Both the position numbers and the translations under genes were made by a program. Positions 7,932 to 13,437 of a DNA stretch of 13,437 nt are shown one piece after another; position 1 is the first letter of the stretch, and each line of letters opens with the position of its first letter. Source of the DNA: Bacteroidales bacterium UBA1197. Its GTDB lineage: Bacteria; Bacteroidota; Bacteroidia; Bacteroidales; UBA932. The stretch lies in NCBI GenBank assembly GCA_002309995.1, contig DBYB01000060.1, forward strand, positions 1 to 13,437, in the 5' to 3' direction. The notes under the pieces are model-generated. The model worked only from the letters and a program-made list of their open reading frames with translations. It had not been told where the DNA came from and did no database searches.

Positions 7932-7949
7932 GGCTGAGGCAAAAAAAAT

Positions 7950-9074
7950 CTATTTTGAGAGCGATACCTTTTCACCCTCGATCCTTACGATGAAGGCGTC
8001 CGGATATTTTTTCTTTATTTTCGAAAAATCTTTTTTTGCACCGTCGATTTCGTCGGAAACAGCAATAATATATTTATAAACCTTCCCGGATTTCACCCTG
8101 AGCGGCCGGTATCCCATAAACGCGGGATCCCCGGCCTCGAGTATCTTGGATCCGGCGAAAATCTGCACGCCGTATCGTACCGCTTCCGCGGACACCTCCT
8201 GTCCGGCAGCAGGCTCTGCAGCGCCTGCCTTCTCCCCTGCCTGGCCCGCCTCCTGCGGAATCTCAGCCCCGGGGTCCAGCGCGACGCTCCTGTCGTAACC
8301 GGTCTTGTATTTCTTGAATGCCAAGCACAGGCGCGTAGCTATCTTATCCCTTGAGGTCTCGCTCTTTAAAGCAGTGAGATCCGTGCTGTTAGAGATAAAA
8401 CCAAGTTCCACCAGCACTGCAGGCATAGCGGTTTTCCACAGCACCAGGAAAGGGTCCTGCCATATGCCGCGGTTCTCGGTCACAGGGCCGCCGGCGAGCG
8501 ACTCAGACACCATCTGCGCGAAAGAGAGGCTCTGCTCCAGATGGGAGTTCTGCATAAGCTGCATAAAGATGAACGACTCCGGGTCGGAAGGATCGAAGCC
8601 CTGATAGGTCGTAGAATAATCGTCTTCCAGCAGAATCACGGAGTTCTCGCGCTTGCAAACATCCATATTGTATGCAAACAGATCCCTGTCTTTCTTGGAC
8701 GACTGCCCCAGCACGTGTACTGAATAGCCGTTTGGTGATGTCTTGGGCGAAGCGTTAATATGAATGGAGACGAACAGCTGGGCGTTCGCCTTGTTCGCAA
8801 TTACGGCACGGTCATTGAGGGCAACGGTCTTGTCCGAATCGCGGGTGAGGATGACCTTTACGCCCGGGCACTCGGCCCTGACCTTCTCTGCAAAGCGTTT
8901 AGCTATATCGAGGGTGAAAGTCTTCTCGTAAGATTTGCCGTCGCGGCTGACGGCTCCGGGGTCGGTTCCGCCGTGACCGGGGTCGATGACGAGGGTGTTG
9001 AGGCCTATATCCTCAGCTTTCGCGGGAAATACGGCCAGAATGGCCGCCAGGACCAAGTAAATTGTGCGTTTCAA
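7950..9074 (-). CDS. Secreted N-acetylmuramoyl-L-alanine amidase (Amidase_3)
   Basis: This 374-residue protein should cut the amide bond between N-acetylmuramic acid and L-alanine in peptidoglycan, in the periplasm. A signal peptide covers residues 1-20, with likely cleavage after AKA. The Amidase_3 domain runs from about 26 to 260 and keeps all expected zinc and catalytic residues: DPGHGG with His34, SYEKTF with Glu50, VSIHINA with His105, and VELGF with catalytic Glu223. A Pro/Ala/Glu-rich linker (about 268-298) leads to a C-terminal part (about 301-374, beginning YGVQIFAGS) that resembles a SPOR-type peptidoglycan-binding fold. The start codon is TTG at 9072-9074; no in-frame ATG or GTG lies upstream that would keep a signal peptide, and this start gives a perfect one. 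It is divergent from lptD across 50 bases. Related to AmiC of cell separation, though the septal role is inferred. Confidence 0.93.
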   Translation of the reverse strand: MKRTIYLVLAAILAVFPAKAEDIGLNTLVIDPGHGGTDPGAVSRDGKSYEKTFTLDIAKRFAEKVRAECPGVKVILTRDSDKTVALNDRAVIANKANAQLFVSIHINASPKTSPNGYSVHVLGQSSKKDRDLFAYNMDVCKRENSVILLEDDYSTTYQGFDPSDPESFIFMQLMQNSHLEQSLSFAQMVSESLAGGPVTENRGIWQDPFLVLWKTAMPAVLVELGFISNSTDLTALKSETSRDKIATRLCLAFKKYKTGYDRSVALDPGAEIPQEAGQAGEKAGAAEPAAGQEVSAEAVRYGVQIFAGSKILEAGDPAFMGYRPLRVKSGKVYKYIIAVSDEIDGAKKDFSKIKKKYPDAFIVRIEGEKVSLSK

Positions 9075-9092
9075 AAATAAATGCTAAATTTG
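9061..9092 (+). promoter_or_regulatory. Promoter of lptD
   Basis: TAAATTTG at 9085-9092 is a full match to the Bacteroidota -7 consensus. ATTG at 9061-9064 (TTG core) lies exactly 20 bases upstream as the -33 element. Transcription should start near 9099, about 26 bases before the TTG start codon. The -33 sits within the first codons of the amidase gene. Confidence 0.65.
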
Positions 9093-9100
9093 TCGATTCG

Positions 9101-9108
9101 CAAATATA
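9101..9108 (-). promoter_or_regulatory. -7 element of the amidase promoter
   Basis: The minus strand reads TATATTTG, identical to the ftsH -7 element. Transcription would start near 9094, about 20 bases before the TTG start codon. The expected -33 site (plus-strand 9129-9132, minus-strand GTTC) is poor, so strength may depend on an activator or be low. Eight bases separate it from the lptD -7 element. Confidence 0.5.
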
Positions 9109-9124
9109 ATAAAATTATTGTGAT

Positions 9125-11872
9125 TTGAGAACTGCGGAGCGGATAGTTTGTGTTTTGCTGATGCTGGCGCTGGCATCCTGGAACCTCCCTGCCCAAAATG
9201 TGGGCCGGAGAGGTGCGAGAAGGGTATTCAGCAACGCCGTGCCCAAGACCGTACGCGTGGTCGAGCCCGACTCCCTCGAGCTGGCCCGCCGCGATTCCAT
9301 CCGCGTGGCCGACTCCCTACGCAGGGCCGATTCCGCAGCGATGCGCTCCAAAAGTTCCCTGGAAGTCCCCGCATTCTCATCCGCCAAAGACTCCATCGTG
9401 GAGGTTTTCACCGACGGCCAGCGTATGATCTACTACTACGGCGACGTCACCGTGGAGTACCAGGACCTCAAGCTCACCGCCGCCTATATGCAGTACAATA
9501 TGAAGACCGGAACGGTCTATGCGAAGGGCAGACTGGACACGCTGACAGGCGAATGGATAGGCCGGCCGGTGATGACCCAGGGCGGCAAGACGTACAATAT
9601 GGACGAGGTGCGGTACAACTTCGACACCCGCAAGGCCTCCATCAAGAACATCATCACCAACGAAGAAGACGCCATAATGCACGGCGGTCGGGTGAAGATG
9701 ATGCCCGACAAGAGCATCAACCTCACCGAGGGCAAATACACCGTGTGCGAACTCGACCATCCGCACTATTATCTGGCTCTCACATCGGCGAAAGTGATAA
9801 CGGAGCCATCGAAGAAGACGGTCTTCGGTCCCGCCTACCTGGTGGTGGAAGACGTCAAACTGCCCTTCGTGGGCCTGCCGTTCGGTTTCATCCCCAAGCG
9901 CCCGGAAAGGGCCACAGGCCTTCTGATGCCGAGCTTCGGCGAGGAAAAGGCCCGAGGCTTCTATATGAGGGACGCCGGTATGTACTTCGTTTTCGGAGAC
10001 TACCTCGACCTCTCCGTCACCGGAGACTACTACACCCTTGGCTCCTGGGCCCTGAACGTGAACTCCCGATATATGGTGAAGTATAAGTTCAACGGCAGCT
10101 TCGGATTCATCTACTCCCACGACCAGACCGGAGAGCCCGATACGCCCGAGTTCAACGAATACAGCAACTTCTCCGTCAAATGGTCGCACACGCAGGACTC
10201 CAAGGCACACCCCGGAACCAGTTTCAGCGCGTCCGTAAACTTCTCCTCGCCGTCCAACAGCAAGTACAACTCGCACTCCGTGAACGAGGCCCTGCAGAAC
10301 CAGATTTCCTCGTCCATCTCCTACTCCAAGAACTGGAACGGCAAGTTCAACCTCAGCGTCAACGCCCTGCATTCCCAGAGTTCCCGCGACTCCTCATATT
10401 CCTTCACCCTGCCTAACGTGACGTTCAACGTCAGCACCTTCTATCCGTTCAAGCGCAAGGTCAGGGTCGGCAAGGAAAGGTTCTACGAGAAGATTTCGAT
10501 AGGATACAACACTACCCTGCAGAACAAGATCAACTTCAAGGCGTCGGAGTTTATGCAGGACGGCTTCCTGGACAGATTCCAGAACGGTATGACGCACAAC
10601 TTCTCCGTCGGCCTGCCGAATTTCCAGCTGTTCAAGTACATCAACGTCAACCCGTCGGTATCGTACGGAATGAACTGGCATTTCCGCAAGCGGGAGTGGA
10701 CCTACGACCCCGAGCAGGACAAGGAAGTGGAACTTCCGAGCACCCAGTTCAACACCTTCGGAATTACCCAGAACTATTCCGGTTCCGTGGCGATGAGCAC
10801 CCGTATCTACGGAATGTACAACTTCGGCGACTACAACACGGTGCAGGCCATCAGGCACGTCATCTCCCCTTCCGTGTCGATGTCGTTCAGCCCCGAGCTC
10901 GGCACCTACGCCAACGGCTACAGGACCTTGGAATACACCGACATCCACGGCAACCAGAAGACCAAGGAATACAACATCTACCAGGGCAACGTGTACAGCC
11001 CTCCCGGAAAGGGCAAGTCGGCCACGGCCAACATCTCCATAGGCAACAACCTGGAGGCCAAGGTGCGCGATATGGCAGACACCACCGGCAAGGCCAACAA
11101 GAAGGTGAAGCTGATAGACCAGTTCAACATCAGCACCGGCTACAACTTCCTGGCCGACAGTCTGAAGATGAGGGCCATCAGCATCTCGATGTCCACTTCC
11201 CTCTTCAACCAGATATCCATAAGCGGAAGCGCCAGCTTCGACCCTTATGCCATCGGCCCTTCGGGCAGGCAGATAAACAAGTTCGCCATCACCCAGGGAC
11301 AGGGACTCCTGCGTATGAACAACCTCAGCGCGTCGGCATCCTGGTCCATTTCCGGCAAGGGAGAAATCAAGGGTAACGACGGCGTCAAGGATCCCAGCAA
11401 CATCGGAGGCTCCGGCGGCTCGGTAATCAACGGCGCGGCCAGTTACTACCAGCGCTACTTCTACCATCCGGTCACCGGGGAGTTCATTCCGGGAGGATGG
11501 CTTTATTACACCAATCCCAACGCCCCCTGGTCCGTCAACCTGAGTTACTCGTTCAGCTGCAATATGTCCTACAAATGGGAGGAAGAGAAACTGGTTCCCG
11601 AAAGCAGGATAACGCAGACGGTGCAGGCCAGCGGCAACATCAAGCTGACGCCCCGCCTGAGCATCAACGCCAGTTCCGGCTTCGACCTTCAGGCAATGAA
11701 GATAACCACCACCCAGTTCAGTTTCACATACGACCTGCACTGCTTCAACATCTCAGTATCCTGGGTACCCACGGGCACGTGGGCGTCGTACCAGTTCCGT
11801 ATCGCGGCCAATGCAGCGGCGCTGGCAGACATACTCCAGTTCAAGAAGAGCAGCAGTTACTGGGATAATTAG
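9125..11872 (+). CDS. lptD: LPS-assembly outer membrane protein LptD
   Basis: This 915-residue protein is the outer-membrane translocon that places lipopolysaccharide on the cell surface, working with the Lpt bridge proteins. A signal peptide covers about 1-23 (cleavage near LPA). Residues 48-70 hold DSL/ADS repeats typical of the Bacteroidota form. The OstA-like jellyroll domain runs from about 90 to 245 (YYYGDVTVEYQDLKL at 103-117, VKLPFVGLPFGFIPKRPERA just after it). The rest is a large beta-barrel rich in alternating aromatic and polar residues. Mature cysteines are at 208, 812 and 873; how they pair, if at all, is unclear and the E. coli disulfide pattern is not obvious. The start is TTG 9125-9127: an in-frame TAA at 9110-9112 blocks anything longer, and the next ATG (residue 13) would cut the signal peptide in half. 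The gene is divergent from the amidase and followed by rho 87 bases later. Confidence 0.92.
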   Translation: MRTAERIVCVLLMLALASWNLPAQNVGRRGARRVFSNAVPKTVRVVEPDSLELARRDSIRVADSLRRADSAAMRSKSSLEVPAFSSAKDSIVEVFTDGQRMIYYYGDVTVEYQDLKLTAAYMQYNMKTGTVYAKGRLDTLTGEWIGRPVMTQGGKTYNMDEVRYNFDTRKASIKNIITNEEDAIMHGGRVKMMPDKSINLTEGKYTVCELDHPHYYLALTSAKVITEPSKKTVFGPAYLVVEDVKLPFVGLPFGFIPKRPERATGLLMPSFGEEKARGFYMRDAGMYFVFGDYLDLSVTGDYYTLGSWALNVNSRYMVKYKFNGSFGFIYSHDQTGEPDTPEFNEYSNFSVKWSHTQDSKAHPGTSFSASVNFSSPSNSKYNSHSVNEALQNQISSSISYSKNWNGKFNLSVNALHSQSSRDSSYSFTLPNVTFNVSTFYPFKRKVRVGKERFYEKISIGYNTTLQNKINFKASEFMQDGFLDRFQNGMTHNFSVGLPNFQLFKYINVNPSVSYGMNWHFRKREWTYDPEQDKEVELPSTQFNTFGITQNYSGSVAMSTRIYGMYNFGDYNTVQAIRHVISPSVSMSFSPELGTYANGYRTLEYTDIHGNQKTKEYNIYQGNVYSPPGKGKSATANISIGNNLEAKVRDMADTTGKANKKVKLIDQFNISTGYNFLADSLKMRAISISMSTSLFNQISISGSASFDPYAIGPSGRQINKFAITQGQGLLRMNNLSASASWSISGKGEIKGNDGVKDPSNIGGSGGSVINGAASYYQRYFYHPVTGEFIPGGWLYYTNPNAPWSVNLSYSFSCNMSYKWEEEKLVPESRITQTVQASGNIKLTPRLSINASSGFDLQAMKITTTQFSFTYDLHCFNISVSWVPTGTWASYQFRIAANAAALADILQFKKSSSYWDN

Positions 11873-11888
11873 GATTTATCCTTTTTTA
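11871..11888 (+). terminator. Very short hairpin with T run after lptD
   Basis: AGGA-TTTA-TCCT is followed directly by a run of T, starting inside the lptD stop codon. The stem has only four pairs, so it may be a weak terminator or chance. Confidence 0.25.
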
Positions 11889-11892
11889 TTAT

Positions 11893-11900
11893 TATCTTTG
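11893..11900 (+). promoter_or_regulatory. -7 element of the rho promoter
   Basis: TATCTTTG matches the Bacteroidota -7 consensus. It lies in the 87-base gap between lptD and rho, so transcription would start near 11907 with a leader of about 53 bases. The -33 position (about 11869-11872, TTAG) is only a partial match. Rho may also be read through from lptD. Confidence 0.5.
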
Positions 11901-11914
11901 CCCTATCAAATTAT

Positions 11915-11942
11915 CCTGTCAAGTGCATCCCGCACCTGCAGG
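11915..11942 (+). other. Imperfect hairpin in the rho leader
   Basis: GTGC (11923-11926) pairs with GCAC (11932-11935) over a five-base loop, and CCTG (11915-11918) pairs with CAGG (11939-11942) outside an internal loop. It would lie near the 5' end of the rho message if transcription starts near 11907. Rho leaders control rho expression in other bacteria, but nothing shows that this one does. Confidence 0.35.
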
Positions 11943-11959
11943 CCAATCAAATTTATATA

Positions 11960-13437
11960 ATGACACATTCCTTTGAAGAGCTCAAGAAAATGAGCCGAGA
12001 GCAGTTGGAAAGCCTGTCCAGGGAGCTGGATATCAAATTCAGCCGTAAGACAAGCGACGAAGACCTGAGTTTCAATATATTGGATGCCGAAGCCAAGCGT
12101 GAATCCCTCAAACCCGACGAGGCAAAGCCGAGGCGCGGCCGTCCCCGCAAGCAGAAGGGCGAAGAGGCGCCGAAGGCTGCCGAGGCGCCCGCCAAGGCCG
12201 TCAAGGCTGAGGACGCGGAGGAAGCCAAGCCCGCAGCCGCTGAGCCTGCCAAGTCGAAGCGCGGCCGCAAGAAGGCCGAGCCTGAGCAGCCCAAGGCCCC
12301 TGAGGCCGCGGCTCCTAAGCCGTCCGAGGCTCCCGAGGCGGCGGCAGAAGAGGCGCCCCGCAAGCGCGGACGCAAGAAGGCCGCTCCCGAGCAGCCCAAG
12401 GCCCCCGAAGCCGCAGCAGCGCCCCAGGCCCCCGCGCAGCCGCAGCAGAACCGCCCGCAGCAGCACGGTCTGCCCCAGCAGGGCCAGCAGAATCAGCAGG
12501 GAGGCAAGCCTCAGCAGATTCAACAGAATCAGCAGCAGTCCCCCAAGGGCCAGCAGAACCAGCAGCAGCGCCCGCAGCAGCAGAACGGCCAGCAGAATCA
12601 ACCTCAGAATCAGCAGAACGGTCAGCCCCAGCAGAACGGCCAGAATCAGCAGCAGAGGCCTCCCAAGCCCAAGGTGCCTGAATTCGAGGGCACGGTAGAG
12701 GCCACCGGCGTGCTGGAAATCATGCCCGACGGCTACGGTTTCCTCCGTTCCTCCGACTACAACTACCTGAATTCTCCGGACGACATCTACGTCTCCCAGC
12801 AGCAGATAAAATTCAACGCCCTCAAGCCGGGCGACACCGTCACCGGCGAGATCCGTCCCCCTCGCGAGGGCGACAAATATTTCCCGCTCGTCAAGATCAA
12901 GTACGTCAACGGACGCACCCCGGAATTCATCCGCGACCGCGTGCCGTTCGACTTCCTCACCCCCCTCTTCCCGGACGAAAAGTTCAACCTCCTGGGCAAG
13001 GGGCACGCAACCGACCCCAGCTGCCGCATCGTGGATATGTTCTCCCCTATCGGCAAGGGCCAGCGCGGCCTCATCGTGGCTCAGCCGAAGACCGGTAAGA
13101 CAATGCTGCTCAAGAGCATAGCCAACGCCATCGCAGACAATCACCCCGAGGTTTACGAGATCGTGCTCCTCATCGATGAGCGTCCCGAGGAGGTCACCGA
13201 TATGCAGCGCAGCGTCAAGGCCGAGGTTGTAGCATCCACCTTCGACGAACCCGCCGAGCACCACGTGAAAGTGGCCAATATGGTACTGGAAAAGGCCCGT
13301 CGCCTCGTAGAGTGCGGGCACGACGTGGTTATCCTGCTCGACTCCATCACCCGTCTCGCCCGTGCTTACAACACCGTGCAGCCTGCATCCGGCAAGGTGC
13401 TCACCGGTGGCGTCGATGCCAACGCCCTCCAGAAGCC
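11960..13437 (+). CDS. rho: Transcription termination factor Rho, 3' end outside the window
   Basis: Rho is the hexameric RNA helicase that ends transcription of untranslated RNA. The first 492 codons are present and the frame is open at the window edge; by comparison with E. coli Rho about 130 residues are missing. Order: Rho_N helical domain (about 4-46, FEELKKMSREQLESL); a disordered insertion of about 190 residues with RGRPRK (59-64) and KRGRKK (100-105, 135-140), then a Gln/Asn-rich stretch (156-232); the cold-shock-like primary RNA-binding domain (about 241-322, GYGFLRS); and the ATPase with Walker A QPKTGKT (375-381, Lys380), catalytic Glu407 in LIDERPEEV, Walker B Asp461 in LLDSITR, and the secondary RNA site loop GGVDANALQK up to the edge. 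E. coli Rho (419 residues) has no such insertion. Disordered insertions are known in Bacteroidota Rho, and one in B. thetaiotaomicron has been reported to drive phase separation. Confidence 0.97.
   Translation, partial: MTHSFEELKKMSREQLESLSRELDIKFSRKTSDEDLSFNILDAEAKRESLKPDEAKPRRGRPRKQKGEEAPKAAEAPAKAVKAEDAEEAKPAAAEPAKSKRGRKKAEPEQPKAPEAAAPKPSEAPEAAAEEAPRKRGRKKAAPEQPKAPEAAAAPQAPAQPQQNRPQQHGLPQQGQQNQQGGKPQQIQQNQQQSPKGQQNQQQRPQQQNGQQNQPQNQQNGQPQQNGQNQQQRPPKPKVPEFEGTVEATGVLEIMPDGYGFLRSSDYNYLNSPDDIYVSQQQIKFNALKPGDTVTGEIRPPREGDKYFPLVKIKYVNGRTPEFIRDRVPFDFLTPLFPDEKFNLLGKGHATDPSCRIVDMFSPIGKGQRGLIVAQPKTGKTMLLKSIANAIADNHPEVYEIVLLIDERPEEVTDMQRSVKAEVVASTFDEPAEHHVKVANMVLEKARRLVECGHDVVILLDSITRLARAYNTVQPASGKVLTGGVDANALQK
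12257..12418 (+). repeat. 57-base duplicated module in the Rho insertion
   Basis: Two copies of a 19-codon unit lie at 12257-12313 and 12362-12418, offset by 105 bases. They begin KRGRKKA and continue PEQPKAPEAAA. By eye 49 of 57 bases agree, and only one residue differs (Glu107 against Ala142); five of the eight base changes are silent third-position changes. This looks like an old in-frame duplication kept at protein level. Confidence 0.75.
12425..12655 (+). other. Gln/Asn-rich, prion-like segment of Rho
   Basis: Residues 156-232 contain 40 Gln and 10 Asn in 77 positions, with Gly, Pro and a few Arg/Lys and almost no hydrophobic residues (one Leu, one Ile). Runs never exceed three Gln. DNA is CAG-rich (with CAA and AAC/AAT), so length change by slippage is plausible. 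It lies directly before the RNA-binding domain. Confidence 0.85.

Larger units (their letters stand above)
7669..7949. promoter_or_regulatory. AT-rich spacer upstream of dnaA
   Basis: This 281-base stretch holds no gene. It is far richer in A and T than the flanking genes, with long A runs at about 7718-7738. TTTATAATTTAT occurs at 7806-7817 and 7874-7885, and a near copy with a different last base pair sits at 7881-7892. It must contain the dnaA promoter, but I see no good TAnnTTTG match on the minus strand; the nearest is CATTTTTG (plus-strand 7706-7713) with no -33 at the right distance. No TTATCCACA-like DnaA box is present on either strand. Confidence 0.55.

Noticed and set aside
7669..7949. 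Replication origin beside dnaA
   Set aside because: AT-rich with short repeats, but no TTATCCACA-like DnaA boxes on either strand; origins in this phylum need not lie next to dnaA.
10394..11740. Open frame of 448 codons on the minus strand
   Set aside because: Antisense to the lptD barrel, without recognisable features.
12425..12655. CAG-rich tract as a microsatellite or CRISPR-like array
   Set aside because: Units are irregular, without constant repeats or spacers, and the tract is in frame within rho.
11906..13321. Leu-rich open frame of 471 codons on the minus strand
   Set aside because: Antisense to rho; its poly-Leu stretch is only the complement of the Gln/Lys-rich Rho insertion.

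Overview
The window looks like a chromosomal core region of a GC-rich member of the Bacteroidota, most likely Bacteroidales. Four signs point there. Gene starts lack Shine-Dalgarno sequences and sit behind AT-rich leaders. Several intergenic regions carry the phylum's TAnnTTTG -7 promoter element. The LptD, FtsH, Rho and DnaA sequences have the form seen in this phylum. Rho carries a long disordered insertion. I see no transposase, phage gene, CRISPR array, tRNA or rRNA.

Layout. (1) 99-3530, minus strand: ftsH, cdsA and psd form an overlapping operon (8-bp and 4-bp overlaps) joining a membrane protease to phospholipid synthesis. (2) 3567-4175, plus strand: a divergent biotin-protein ligase gene, birA, that stops just before the usual C-terminal domain. 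(3) 4162-7668, minus strand: dnaA, pepD and rpe are closely packed in the order dnaA > pepD > rpe; rpe meets birA tail to tail with a 14-bp overlap. (4) 7669-7949: a 281-bp, very AT-rich spacer with a palindrome in the dnaA leader. (5) 7950-9074, minus strand: a secreted N-acetylmuramoyl-L-alanine amidase with a possible SPOR-like tail. (6) 9125-11872, plus strand: lptD, divergent from the amidase; both genes must start at TTG. (7) 11960 to the window end, plus strand: rho, cut by the window edge, with basic AT-hook-like motifs and a 77-residue stretch containing 40 Gln and 10 Asn.

Working together: the region is mostly envelope growth (FtsH, CdsA, Psd, amidase, LptD) mixed with replication initiation (DnaA), transcription termination (Rho) and housekeeping metabolism (Rpe, PepD, BirA). 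I found no clear new multi-gene system. The points most worth a second look are the Rho insertion, the shortened birA, and the two divergent gene pairs (ftsH/birA and amidase/lptD), whose -7 elements interlock so that the two promoters of each pair probably cannot be occupied at once.
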